64,000 nt of DNA from the NCBI RefSeq assembly GCF_024919275.1, contig NZ_JANWGH010000001.1, forward strand, positions 1,496,296-1,560,295, written 5' to 3'. This DNA is from Algoriphagus limi (GTDB lineage Bacteria > Bacteroidota > Bacteroidia > Cytophagales > Cyclobacteriaceae). A program made the translations under genes and the position numbers. The notes under the pieces are model-generated. The model was not told the DNA's origin and did no database searches. It worked only from the letters and a program-made list of their open reading frames with translations. The first letter of the stretch is position 1. Each line of letters opens with the position of its first letter. Of this stretch, positions 54,535 through 63,852 are shown in pieces.

Positions 54535-57500
54535 GAAATGCTCTCAAAGCAAGTTTCTGGTTTCTTTTAATAGTATTGCTAGGCAACCAAGCCTGGTCGC
54601 AGGAGCGGTATTTTAAATTCCCAGTAATTGAGAGCGGCATCTATCAGTTGTCTAGTAGCCAATTAGCAGAATTGGGATTCAATGATTTTTCAGAAATAGC
54701 CTTTTTCGGTAATCCGGGCAGACTCCAACAAAAATTAGACAGCAGCCAGCTGGAATGGAAAGAAATACCATCCATGGAGACGGAATCTGGCCTAGTAGTA
54801 TTCCTGACCGACCCAAATCCGATAAATTCTGCGGTTGGCAGCGTTGAGTATTTGCATCATTACTACTCAGACACACTATTTTATTTAATTGGAAAAAAGG
54901 AAAATCCTAAACGAATTTTTCCTTTGCCTAGTCCTGAGGATATCCCAAATCAAAATCAGCTTCTTTACCAATGGATAGCTGTAAAAGGCGAAGAAAACAA
55001 TATCCTGAATTCCGGAAGAGTTTGGTATTCCAAACCTGTAGGCCCAGGCGCAATCCAATCTATACCCATAAGAAAAAGTACTGAGAGCTCTGCTTCTTGG
55101 AAGATTCAAGGAAACGTCATGGCCCAATCCCTTCAACCAAGCCAGATTTCTCTAATTGAAAATGGGAATGTAATTATCAGTGCCCAACTTTCACCAATCC
55201 CCAATTCTACCTATGGAATCAAAGGGACAGAAGCTTTTTTGCAAGGGACTTTTGAACCTTCCACCAAGGAAGTCAATACGCTGGAAATTGGATTTGAAAG
55301 TGGAGACCCAAATGGAAATGGCTATTTCGAACATTTACTGGTAGGCATTCCATTCGAACCAGAAAATTTGGAACCAGGGATTTATTTTACTGAGGATGAA
55401 AGTCCATTTTCCACCAATTGCTCTAATTGTCAAGTTTGGGACGTCAGTGACTTTTTCAACCCAAAAGCCTTTGAAACACAAAGCTCGATTTCTGCAAAAA
55501 AAATAATCCTATTCGAAGAAAACTCCATTCAACCCATTCAGGAAATTAAGTCCCTCGAAAATACCCTAATAAGCAATGTGAATTGGTCAGAACTTTTGAT
55601 CATCACGGATGATATTTTTTTAAGTGAAGCTCAGAAGTTAAGCACTCATAAATTGAGTCAGGGGATTCTTGCCGATGTGGTGACAATTGAAGACATCTAT
55701 AATCAATTTGGCTATGGTAATCGGGATATAGTAGCCATCCGGAATTTTTTGGCTTGGCATTTTCATGAAGGGGAAAGTCTTAAAAACGTCCTATTCCTTG
55801 GAAAAGGTACTTTCGACTACAAAGGGAAATTGGGAGGTCGGCCCTCTATAGTTCCAACTTACTCCAGTAGAAACAGCTTAAATCCTTTGGCCACTTTCAG
55901 CTCTGATGATTTTTTTGGACTACTTGAGTTTGGGCAAGGTGATTGGGAAGAAAGTCAAGAAGGAGATGAAACCCTATCAATTGGGATCGGAAGATTACCT
56001 GTCATCAATCGACGAGAGGCTGAAATTGTCATCAATAAAATCATCGATTATGAATCAAAACCCTCTTTTGGAAGATGGAAACGGAATTTTTCCCTCTTTG
56101 CAGATGATGGAGACAATAATATCCACCTTCGGGATGCAGAGTCTCATAGTACTTTTCTAAAGGAAAATGCAAACTCCTATTTTCAGGAGAAATTATACTT
56201 GGACCGATTTGAACAAATTTCAGAAAACCAGTCCCAGCGATCTCCCGAAGCAAACGAAAGCCTTCTACAAACCTTAGAAGACGGTACTCTATTTTTGAAT
56301 TTCATTGGTCATGGAAATGAAACTACCTTGACTGCTGAGGAAGTTTTTCGTGTTGAGGACATTTCCAACTGGCCCAATTTTGAGAATTTACCTTTATGGG
56401 TTACAGCTACCTGCGAATTTGGCCGACATGATAGTCCATTCATTCGTTCTTCAGCTGAAGAATTACTGATAGCAGAAGGAAAAGGAGCTATTGGCCTTTT
56501 GACAACTGGAAGACCGGTGTTTAGTAGCGTAAATTTCAGATTAAATCAGGCATTCATTCAGGAGGTTTTCAAAAAGGTAGACGGCAAAGCCCAAGATTTA
56601 GGAAGCATCTATAAAAATTCAAAAAACGGGAGCCTTAATGGCCCTCTAAACCGAAACTTCAGTCTACTTGGAGACCCAAGTATGAAGTTGGACTATCCGG
56701 ATTTTGAAGTCAAAATCACAGAATGGAAAGATGAATCTGGAAAAAACCTAACTTCACTTCCCTCTCTTACGGAAATCACTTACGTTGGTGAAATTGTAGA
56801 TCTACAAAGTGGAAATCGAGTATCTGATTTTAATGGAAGTTTTGAAATTGAACTCCGGGATAAAGAAGTCAAAATAAAAACATTAGGAGACGAAAGCAGC
56901 CCGGTTGAATTTCCAGATGAAATCAACATGCTCTTTAGAGGAAGTGGAAAGGTGGTAAATGGAATTTTCGAAGGAAAATTTAGGCTTCCAGAAGGGCTTT
57001 CTACTGATTTGAATGAGGGAAGGCTTCGATTTTATGCCGTTGATTCAACTCTCTCTCAAGATGCCTCCGGTGGTCAAAAAGCACTACTTGGCGGTGAAAA
57101 CACAGCAAAACCTGATGATGATGAAGGCCCGGAAATTAAAGTGATTATTGAAAACCAATCCATCACTCCATTTATATTTCCTAAAAATCAGTTGGAAGCC
57201 AGCTTTGAATTTTTTGACCTGACAGGTATCGATGTCAGTGGGCTTATTCCAGAAAACGACCTTAGTATTCGAATAAATGGTGGCGATGAACAAGTCCTCA
57301 ATCAACGATATATCAGTTTAGACGGATCTTATCAAAGGGGGAAGGTAAATTACACCTTAAAAGGTTTGCAGGAAGGTATCAATACCCTTGAAATCAAAGC
57401 AGCTGATTTATTGGGAAATATTTCTACAGTAAGTGTTCAGATAGAAGTAAGGGGAAGTGACCAAATGCAAATTCTAAATCATGTGGTTTTTCCTAACCCC

Positions 57501-57773
57501 GCTAATCAACAAAGCACTTTCAAAGTGTCACATAACCGTCCTGGAGAAAATTTGGTTATAGCTTTGGAAGTATATGATATGAGAGGAAATATACTATTTT
57601 CAGAGTCTGAACGTTGGGTAAAAGTTGACGCTGAATTAGAAGCCTTTTCATGGATTTTTTTACAAAGTCAGTCGAAAATTCCAGCAAAAGGAACTTATAT
57701 TTACAAATTGACGCTTCAGTCGGAGAAGGATAATTCCTTCGATTCGATCAGCGGAAAACTTATAATTGAATGA
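54531..57773 (+). CDS. porU: Type IX secretion system sortase PorU
   Basis: A 1080-residue C25 (gingipain-family) cysteine protease that cuts the C-terminal signal from T9SS cargo at the cell surface and links the cargo to lipopolysaccharide. There is a signal peptide (WFLLIVLLGNQAWSQ). The catalytic domain is at ~340-680, with the catalytic His594 in FIGHGNE and Cys628 in VTATCEFGR. Beta-rich domains follow, and then a C-terminal domain (about 985-1080, PNPANQQSTFKV, GTYIYKLTL) like the T9SS targeting domain PorU itself carries. It is directly followed by porV with a 4-base overlap. Confidence 0.94.
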   Translation: MRNALKASFWFLLIVLLGNQAWSQERYFKFPVIESGIYQLSSSQLAELGFNDFSEIAFFGNPGRLQQKLDSSQLEWKEIPSMETESGLVVFLTDPNPINSAVGSVEYLHHYYSDTLFYLIGKKENPKRIFPLPSPEDIPNQNQLLYQWIAVKGEENNILNSGRVWYSKPVGPGAIQSIPIRKSTESSASWKIQGNVMAQSLQPSQISLIENGNVIISAQLSPIPNSTYGIKGTEAFLQGTFEPSTKEVNTLEIGFESGDPNGNGYFEHLLVGIPFEPENLEPGIYFTEDESPFSTNCSNCQVWDVSDFFNPKAFETQSSISAKKIILFEENSIQPIQEIKSLENTLISNVNWSELLIITDDIFLSEAQKLSTHKLSQGILADVVTIEDIYNQFGYGNRDIVAIRNFLAWHFHEGESLKNVLFLGKGTFDYKGKLGGRPSIVPTYSSRNSLNPLATFSSDDFFGLLEFGQGDWEESQEGDETLSIGIGRLPVINRREAEIVINKIIDYESKPSFGRWKRNFSLFADDGDNNIHLRDAESHSTFLKENANSYFQEKLYLDRFEQISENQSQRSPEANESLLQTLEDGTLFLNFIGHGNETTLTAEEVFRVEDISNWPNFENLPLWVTATCEFGRHDSPFIRSSAEELLIAEGKGAIGLLTTGRPVFSSVNFRLNQAFIQEVFKKVDGKAQDLGSIYKNSKNGSLNGPLNRNFSLLGDPSMKLDYPDFEVKITEWKDESGKNLTSLPSLTEITYVGEIVDLQSGNRVSDFNGSFEIELRDKEVKIKTLGDESSPVEFPDEINMLFRGSGKVVNGIFEGKFRLPEGLSTDLNEGRLRFYAVDSTLSQDASGGQKALLGGENTAKPDDDEGPEIKVIIENQSITPFIFPKNQLEASFEFFDLTGIDVSGLIPENDLSIRINGGDEQVLNQRYISLDGSYQRGKVNYTLKGLQEGINTLEIKAADLLGNISTVSVQIEVRGSDQMQILNHVVFPNPANQQSTFKVSHNRPGENLVIALEVYDMRGNILFSESERWVKVDAELEAFSWIFLQSQSKIPAKGTYIYKLTLQSEKDNSFDSISGKLIIE

Positions 57774-58984
57774 ATATAAAAGGCATTTGGAAACAAGGTA
57801 TGTTGCTTTTTGGATTGGTCCTGATCAATTCCACCTGCCTACTTGCTCAAAATTCCGTAGTGATTTCCGGGCAAGACCCCGAACGAAGGGTGATCACTAC
57901 TGCGGTTCCATTTTTGAATTTTGCCCCCGATTCCCGCCATTCAGCTATGGGTGATGTTGGCGTTGCGACTAGTCCAGATGGAAATTCTGCTCATTGGAAT
58001 AGTGGTAAACTTGCCTTTGTTAATGACCAAATGGGCTTTTCCCTTTCTTACTCACCTTGGTTGGGAAAATTAGTCAATGACATGTCTTTGAGTTATTTGA
58101 CAGGTTTCTTTAGAATTGACGAAAACTCAGCCTTTGGTTTTGATCTCCGCTATTTCAATATGGGAGATATACAATTGACAGATGGTTTGGGAAATGAATT
58201 AGGTGAATTCAATCCACGTGATATAGCCATTGGAGGAACTTATTCAAGAAAGCTATCTGCCAATCTTGGATTAGGAATTTCAGCTCGATTTATCCATTCT
58301 AATCTTTCAGGAAATATCTCTGCAGTTGGTGGAAGCGAAGGAAGACCAGGAATCAGCGTAGGTACCGATGTAGGCTTGTATTACAGCAAACCATTATTGG
58401 CTGGCTCTAAAGAAGGAACTTGGTCGTGGGGAATAAATATTTCCAACATTGGCCCTAAAATCACCTACAACAGTGCAGATGACTTGGATTATATCCCAAC
58501 CAATCTACGAATCGGTACTGCTTATTCCATTGACTTAAATGAATTGAATACCCTGACTTTTGCGCTGGATTTCAATAAGTTGTTGGTCCCAAGTCCTCCT
58601 GTATATGCAACAAATCCTGATGGAACATTGGCAACAGATGAGGATGGAAATTTGATTATCGAACAAGGAAAAGACCCGAATAGACCATTAATTTCCGGAA
58701 TGTTTGGTTCTCTTACCGATGCTCCTGATGGCTTTAAAGAGGAAATTCAAGAAGTGACTTTATCCTTTGGTGCGGAGTACATTTACAATGAAAAATTTGC
58801 TGTGAGAACAGGATACTTCTTCGAAAACCCAACCAAAGGAGGAAGAAGGTATTTTACCATGGGAGTTGGATTTAATCTCAACCGCCTTGGATTCAATTTC
58901 TCTTACCTAGTTCCTCAAACTCAAAATCACCCATTGGCTGAAACACTACGATTCAGCTTACTCTACACCATCCCGAATAATTAA
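57770..58984 (+). CDS. porV: Type IX secretion system outer-membrane protein PorV (LptO)
   Basis: A 404-residue FadL-like outer-membrane beta-barrel that accepts cargo from SprA and delivers it to PorU. There is a signal peptide (LFGLVLINSTCLLAQ). Family-typical blocks are VPFLNFAPDSRHSAMGDVGVATSPDGNSAHWN near the N-terminus, FRIDENSAFGFDLRYFNMGDI, LGISARFIHSN, and the C-terminal FAVRTGYFFENPTKGGRRYFTMGVGF. The ATGA overlap with porU supports translational coupling. The M16-like gene follows 3 bases after the stop. Confidence 0.95.
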   Translation: MNIKGIWKQGMLLFGLVLINSTCLLAQNSVVISGQDPERRVITTAVPFLNFAPDSRHSAMGDVGVATSPDGNSAHWNSGKLAFVNDQMGFSLSYSPWLGKLVNDMSLSYLTGFFRIDENSAFGFDLRYFNMGDIQLTDGLGNELGEFNPRDIAIGGTYSRKLSANLGLGISARFIHSNLSGNISAVGGSEGRPGISVGTDVGLYYSKPLLAGSKEGTWSWGINISNIGPKITYNSADDLDYIPTNLRIGTAYSIDLNELNTLTFALDFNKLLVPSPPVYATNPDGTLATDEDGNLIIEQGKDPNRPLISGMFGSLTDAPDGFKEEIQEVTLSFGAEYIYNEKFAVRTGYFFENPTKGGRRYFTMGVGFNLNRLGFNFSYLVPQTQNHPLAETLRFSLLYTIPNN

Positions 58985-58987
58985 TCG

Positions 58988-60256
58988 ATGCTTGACCGAA
59001 GTCAGCCTCCGAAATTTATCATTCCGGAAGATTTCTCATTAACTCAACCTGAGCAGTTTGACCTTTCAAGCGGGGCAAAGGTATTTTTCATTCAAACCCC
59101 TGCCGTAGAAGCAGTGAAAATTGAATTTTTGGGAAAGGGAACGAGAGCCAGTTTACCTTTGAATCAATCCCTGATTCCTTCCTTTACATTACAATTATTA
59201 CCAGAAGGAACTAATAGAAAATCAGGGACAGAAATTGCACATTTCTTTGATTTTCACGCAAGCGAAATCCAGCCTATCATTTCCTTCAGCAATGAAGGCA
59301 TCAGCCTTATTAGTACCAAAAAGCATGTTTTCGAAATTCTTCCAGTTGCACTGGAGCTGGTCCATGAGGCTGTTTTTCCAGAGGAAATTCTTCAAAAAAG
59401 AAAATCTCAACGAAAGCTTGCCATTCAATTGGAAAGAGAAAAGACCTCTTCTCGAGCATCACAGCTATTCAGAAAAGCTTTGTTTGGTGAAATGCATCCC
59501 TATGGTGTGGAGATTGGAGAATCTATGCTAGAGGAAATATCATCTGAACGATTGCTCCAGCATAGCCAAAACCAATTGTGGCAGAATTTGGAAATTTTTA
59601 TTTCCGGAAATTTCTCAGCTCAGGAACTCTCAAAGCTACTACAAGGCCTTGAAAAGTTTCCGTTTAGAACTGCCTTGGAGCAGACTCTTCTTCCAGAAAT
59701 TTCAAGTGAGAATTTTATCCATGAGAAAAAAGCTGAATCGGTACAAAGCAGCATTCGAATAGGAGATTTTTCCATTCCAAAAAACCATCCGGACTTCATT
59801 CCATTGGTTGTTTTCAATTCAATTTTAGGGGGGTACTTCGGTTCGAGACTTATCAAGAATATCCGTGAGGATAAAGGTCATACCTATGGCATTTACTCCA
59901 GCCTGGCTCAAATCGGAGACTTGAATTATTGGGTGATTTCTGCTGATGTAGAAAAGAAATACCTTCAAACAGTCAAAGATGAAATCAAAAAAGAGATACA
60001 AACACTCTGTGATGAGCCGGTTCCTTCGGACGAATTGGAATTGGTAAGGAATTATTTACTTGGACAGATGCTTTCCCAGTTCAGTAATTCATTTGACTTA
60101 ATGGACCGATTCCGAGCAGTTCATCATGCAGGTTTGACTCTGGATTTTTATCAGCAAAAACTCAAATTTTTAAAGCAGTTTAACCAAGGGCATATTCTAG
60201 AAATCGGTGAAAAATACTTCAAGAACAAAGAGATTTTTGAAGTAAGTGTAGGTTAA
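58988..60256 (+). CDS. M16-family peptidase homologue lacking the zinc motif
   Basis: A 422-residue cytoplasmic-looking protein (no signal peptide) with two M16-like halves. The C-terminal signature RLIKNIREDKGHTYGIYSS is clear. In catalytic subunits the first half has HxxEH just before a GT...EIA stretch; here the equivalent is SLIPSFTLQLLPEGTNRKSGTEIAHFFD, with no HxxEH. Zinc ligation is therefore probably lost, as in the non-catalytic subunits of M16 heterodimers. No catalytic partner is in the window. It is directly downstream of porV and probably cotranscribed with the T9SS genes. The stop overlaps that of the convergent glycosyltransferase. Confidence 0.85.
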   Translation: MLDRSQPPKFIIPEDFSLTQPEQFDLSSGAKVFFIQTPAVEAVKIEFLGKGTRASLPLNQSLIPSFTLQLLPEGTNRKSGTEIAHFFDFHASEIQPIISFSNEGISLISTKKHVFEILPVALELVHEAVFPEEILQKRKSQRKLAIQLEREKTSSRASQLFRKALFGEMHPYGVEIGESMLEEISSERLLQHSQNQLWQNLEIFISGNFSAQELSKLLQGLEKFPFRTALEQTLLPEISSENFIHEKKAESVQSSIRIGDFSIPKNHPDFIPLVVFNSILGGYFGSRLIKNIREDKGHTYGIYSSLAQIGDLNYWVISADVEKKYLQTVKDEIKKEIQTLCDEPVPSDELELVRNYLLGQMLSQFSNSFDLMDRFRAVHHAGLTLDFYQQKLKFLKQFNQGHILEIGEKYFKNKEIFEVSVG

Positions 60257-61206
60257 CCCGTGAGGTGAACATAAAGCCAAGAAATATCCAAGCGAGTCTT
60301 TAACCACCATTTATAAAGTGTAAGCTTGAGGTTTTTCGTATGCAGCTTTTCTGCAAGATGAATTAAGTTTTCGGCAGCCAGAAAATTTGCTGACCACGTA
60401 GCATGTTTTAGCTCAAATAAAACTCGCTCTTGAAGTGCCTTATTTTCTCCTTCACTTTGATTTAGTTCTAGAGCCTTTTCACATACCTTCACTGTGCTAG
60501 GTAGCATCCTGGAAATGTATCGCTGATATTGCTGTGCAGACATGGACCGCGGATGCAAACGCTTTAAAACACCCACATGATCTGAAAAAACAACGGAATA
60601 TTTTCTCGTTAAGCGTATTTGAATATCAAAATCTTCGTAAAACAGATTTTCATCATAGCCTCCTTCCTTTTTAAGAATCTTGGCATTGAATACCATAGTG
60701 GCTGCACATATGGCAGTTCTCCGAAGTAAGGTTTCATACAAATTCCCAACCTCTACTTCTTCAACCAACTCACTGAAAGTATTTCTCTTGTAGAATGTAT
60801 GAATAGCGCCTGAAGAGGTAAGCAAATAAGCATCTGAAAAGCAGAAAGCAGCTTTTGGGTCCTTACTCAATTGCTTGATGGATAAAGACAAGTGATCAGG
60901 ATAGAGAACATCATCCCCAGCTAAATCCACCACGTAATCCCCATCAGATTCAAAAAAAGCAGAATTAAAGACCGAACAGTAGGGTTTTGGATCATCATAA
61001 AAAATAGTCTTTACTGAAAATAGGCCTGTAAAACTATTTACCCAATCACGTATCAACTGAGGGGTATTGTCCAAACTACCGTTATCAATTATAACTAGCT
61101 CTTTGGCATAATAATCTTGCATAGCGACACTTTCCAAGGCCTCGACAATCCAATCCTCGTGATTAAAAGCTATACAAATGACCGTGACCTTTTTTTGCTT
61201 TTCCAT
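60253..61206 (-). CDS. Family 2 glycosyltransferase
   Basis: A 317-residue GT-A fold enzyme. The N-terminal nucleotide-sugar domain begins VTVICIAFNHEDWIVEALESV, contains ELVIIDNGSLDNT, and has the metal-binding DxD-like motif in VDLAGDDVLYPDHL. Later, RTAICAATMVFNAKIL and DENLFYEDFDIQIRLTR match the acceptor region. Typical members add single sugars to lipopolysaccharide or capsule glycans. It lies 2 bases after the GNAT-like gene in a three-gene - strand cluster. Confidence 0.9.
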   Translation of the reverse strand: MEKQKKVTVICIAFNHEDWIVEALESVAMQDYYAKELVIIDNGSLDNTPQLIRDWVNSFTGLFSVKTIFYDDPKPYCSVFNSAFFESDGDYVVDLAGDDVLYPDHLSLSIKQLSKDPKAAFCFSDAYLLTSSGAIHTFYKRNTFSELVEEVEVGNLYETLLRRTAICAATMVFNAKILKKEGGYDENLFYEDFDIQIRLTRKYSVVFSDHVGVLKRLHPRSMSAQQYQRYISRMLPSTVKVCEKALELNQSEGENKALQERVLFELKHATWSANFLAAENLIHLAEKLHTKNLKLTLYKWWLKTRLDISWLYVHLTG

Positions 61207-61208
61207 GG

Positions 61209-62168
61209 CTAAAGCTTCCTGACCCAGGTAACCTTATTGGAAATATCGTTTGAAAATCTCGACTTAAAAAACATTAAACTATGATTGGGTGAATCCGGAC
61301 GATCAGAGGAGCCCAAGTCAATTAATTCTACTCCTAAATCTCCTGCCAATTTAAAAAGTTGGAACAATAGAATTTCCCCTGAATTCTTTATAGAAGACTT
61401 GGGATTAATGGCAGATTGAAAATAATAAAGTGAATTCTCTGTTAATCGTACAGCTAAGGTATGAGCAAAGATGTAACCCTCCTTTTCCAAAGAAATCAGG
61501 AAATACCGCTCTGGAAATCCGGATACCTGGTTGATTAATTTAACCTCATCCAAAGACACTTCATAACCCCTTTCCTCATTCCAAAGTTGAATATTCTTTA
61601 AAAATCCAAAGTTTTGGATTGGGCCTTGATAAACCTGAATCTTACTGTCCTTGATTTTTTTATGGAATTTACTCTCCTCCTTCTGGATGAATTTTTTGAT
61701 CTTCTTTTTCCCAAGAAAAAACTGGTGAGCGAGAATTCGTATTGGCTGAAATCCCATTTTAAAAAGCAAGTAATCAATTAGGTCGTGATTTTCTTCATAG
61801 GGCTTTGGAGCTTGGGTAATCTCGATTTGTTGGACGCCACGAAGCCTAAGTTCATCCAAAACCAAGTTCAAAAAGAATTCTAACTGCTCGGAATTGAGAC
61901 TACTTTCCAACCAAATTCCGCCAAATGGAGCCTCAGGGAGGGAGATAGCCTTCTTAGTTTCTTCAAAAATAAAAACTGTAATCCAAGCTTTTTTCTTTTC
62001 CTTTTTGAATAGGATAAAATCTAAAGCTTCGCCCTTTAATGAACTTTCGCATTGAGCCAAGAAATAATCCTTCTCTTCCAAAGAAGCTTGACTCACCTCT
62101 AGGTGGTAATTTTCAAATAGTTCTTTCTTATGAGTTTCCAAATTCTTCAGGGTCTCTGATATAATCAT
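61209..62168 (-). CDS. GNAT/FemAB-like acyltransferase domain protein
   Basis: A 319-residue soluble protein. The C-terminal half (GYIFAHTLAVRLTENSLYYFQSAINP to LLFQLFKLAGDLGVELIDLGSSDRPD...LMFFKSRF) looks like the acetyltransferase fold of the FemAB/BioF2 type, which transfers acyl or aminoacyl groups. The family cannot be fixed by eye. The gene start overlaps the end of the cupin gene by 41 bases. Its position between an FdtA-like cupin and a glycosyltransferase suggests N-acylation of an amino sugar for a surface glycan (inference). Confidence 0.65.
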   Translation of the reverse strand: MIISETLKNLETHKKELFENYHLEVSQASLEEKDYFLAQCESSLKGEALDFILFKKEKKKAWITVFIFEETKKAISLPEAPFGGIWLESSLNSEQLEFFLNLVLDELRLRGVQQIEITQAPKPYEENHDLIDYLLFKMGFQPIRILAHQFFLGKKKIKKFIQKEESKFHKKIKDSKIQVYQGPIQNFGFLKNIQLWNEERGYEVSLDEVKLINQVSGFPERYFLISLEKEGYIFAHTLAVRLTENSLYYFQSAINPKSSIKNSGEILLFQLFKLAGDLGVELIDLGSSDRPDSPNHSLMFFKSRFSNDISNKVTWVRKL

Positions 62169-62538
62169 CTTCTGAAAAATCCCGATCTGAAAGACCTAAT
62201 AAAACAGCATCAGGAGAAAACTTTGTTTCCACCCAATGCAAAGGAGGAATAAGCAGACCTTCCGAAGGTTCATTGAGAATAAAGGTTTCGATTTCCCCAT
62301 CAGGATATTGGATTTTCACTTCCAAAATCCCAGACATGGCAATCAAAATCTGGGTTTCATTCCGATGCGCATGTTTTCCTCTTACAAAACCTTCAGGCAC
62401 CTTATGCACCCAAAAACATCTTCGTATCCCATCCGGGAACAGTTTCTTATTCTCCCAAAAAAAGAGACTTCCTGATTCCCCGATATCTCCTGGAAATCGA
62501 ATGATTTTTGGCCTTCCCTCTGGATTTGAATTTTTCAT
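62128..62538 (-). CDS. FdtA/QdtA-like cupin (dTDP-sugar 3,4-ketoisomerase-like)
   Basis: A 136-residue single-domain cupin. The RCFWVHKVPEGFVRGKHAHRNETQILIAMSG region and the IPPLHWVETKFSPDAVLLGLSDRDFSEDDYIRD end match the WxcM/FdtA family. FdtA converts dTDP-4-keto-6-deoxyglucose to the 3-keto isomer, the step before amination and N-acylation to Fuc3NAc or Qui3NAc. No dTDP-glucose genes (RmlA/B) are in the window, and the matching aminotransferase is not adjacent. The function is therefore a family-level guess. Confidence 0.82.
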   Translation of the reverse strand: MKNSNPEGRPKIIRFPGDIGESGSLFFWENKKLFPDGIRRCFWVHKVPEGFVRGKHAHRNETQILIAMSGILEVKIQYPDGEIETFILNEPSEGLLIPPLHWVETKFSPDAVLLGLSDRDFSEDDYIRDPEEFGNS

Positions 62539-62643
62539 TACTCAAGCAATCGAACGAAAATTAAGATAATTACAAAGGAAAAAAGATTACACTTCGGTTA
62601 AATTTAGGTCCTCAATAGAATTTACGTCTTTAAAACACCAATC

Positions 62644-63264
62644 TTGTCGAGTTCAGTTTCAGAAAATGATTCCTTTTTAACGCTATCTCGGGAGTCCTCA
62701 GGTCTTTTCAAGGAAAAGAACAGTAAATTTCACTATTTCGCCTTTCCGGTAAAAAATGAAGACGAAATCAAGGCGCAATTGGAAGGACTTCGGAAGAAAT
62801 TTTACGATGCCAGACATCATTGCTATGCATACAGCTTGGGAAAAGATGGGGAAATCTTTCGGGCAAATGATGATGGAGAGCCCAATCACTCAGCAGGAGA
62901 TCCAATTTTAGGGCAAATCCGGTCCTTTGGTTTGACCAATGTACTGATTGTGGTAGTTCGGTATTTTGGAGGAACCAAACTTGGCATGAGTGGCCTAATC
63001 CAAGCTTATAAAACTTCAGCCCGCCTTTCCATTGAAGAAAATGAAATCGTTGAGGATTTTTTACGAAGTAGGGTTCAGGTAAAATTCCCTTATTCTCAGA
63101 TGAACGAAGTGATGAAACTCATCAAAAACGAGAATTTAGAAATCGAATCACAGGAAATGGCTTTGGATGCTGAAATGGTATTGGTTTTTCGATCTGGCTT
63201 ATTGGAAAAAGTCAGCGAAGAACTTGAGCAAATGGATGGTGTAGATTTTAAGCTACTGGAATAG
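62644..63264 (+). CDS. IMPACT (YigZ) family protein
   Basis: A 206-residue protein starting at TTG, with the YigZ N-terminal domain: KEKNSKFHYFAFPVKNEDEIKAQLEGLRKKFYDARHHCYAYSLG, the family motif NDDGEPNHSAGDPILGQI, and VVVRYFGGTKLGMSGLIQAYK. A C-terminal ferredoxin-like domain of about 70 residues follows. The role is poorly defined; eukaryotic IMPACT is linked to translation control. It converges on the exonuclease gene, with a 12-base overlap of 3' ends. Confidence 0.9.
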   Translation: MSSSVSENDSFLTLSRESSGLFKEKNSKFHYFAFPVKNEDEIKAQLEGLRKKFYDARHHCYAYSLGKDGEIFRANDDGEPNHSAGDPILGQIRSFGLTNVLIVVVRYFGGTKLGMSGLIQAYKTSARLSIEENEIVEDFLRSRVQVKFPYSQMNEVMKLIKNENLEIESQEMALDAEMVLVFRSGLLEKVSEELEQMDGVDFKLLE

Positions 63265-63852
63265 CTCATCCAAGTAGCCATCCCCTCTTAATTTTTTGAA
63301 AACCTCCAGACAGGCCCAAGCATCGGTAGCCGCATAGCGTTGTTGCTTGACAGTCAATTCTTGGGCCTCCCAATTGGAAACTTGTTCGGATTTACTAATT
63401 CGGATTCCCAAGACCATCCCTGATAAATTCCGAACTCCTACATTGTGAAAGCCAATTTTTCGAAGTTCATCATTTAAGTCAAAAAAAGCCTGAGGGTAAA
63501 AAGAATCCGTCAATTTTCCGAGTCCCTTCAAATCATCATGAACCGCTGCTCCTATTTTCAAAATATGCTCGCGCTCCAGCAATGCCCGCAATTCATCCGG
63601 AAAGCCAATAGAGTTTAATCGGAACAAAAATGCTTGTTCGGAAGTGGAAAGTTGTAGTAAAGAAACCTCATTGATTACTCCTTTTCGAAAAGAAGGTTTT
63701 GTTTCCGTATCAAAGCCCAATAAGGGTTGAGTATCCAAAAATTCAACTACTTCTTCCACATCTTCCAACTGGTCAATTAAATAGATTTCACCCTCAAATT
63801 GACCCAAAGGAAGAGCATTTACTTCATCTTTGCTTATCCGTGTAGGAATCAT
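63253..63852 (-). CDS. DEDDy 3'-5' exonuclease (RNase D-like)
   Basis: A 199-residue nuclease with the three exonuclease motifs: Exo I FDTET (Asp48, Glu50), Exo II GAAVHDDLKGL (Asp106 region) and Exo III YAATDAWA (Tyr173, Asp177). All acidic metal ligands are present, so it should be active. It lacks HRDC domains and is a short stand-alone exonuclease; DNA versus RNA preference is unknown. The start overlaps the stop of the upstream gene as ATGA, so the two are translationally coupled. Confidence 0.9.
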   Translation of the reverse strand: MIPTRISKDEVNALPLGQFEGEIYLIDQLEDVEEVVEFLDTQPLLGFDTETKPSFRKGVINEVSLLQLSTSEQAFLFRLNSIGFPDELRALLEREHILKIGAAVHDDLKGLGKLTDSFYPQAFFDLNDELRKIGFHNVGVRNLSGMVLGIRISKSEQVSNWEAQELTVKQQRYAATDAWACLEVFKKLRGDGYLDELFQ

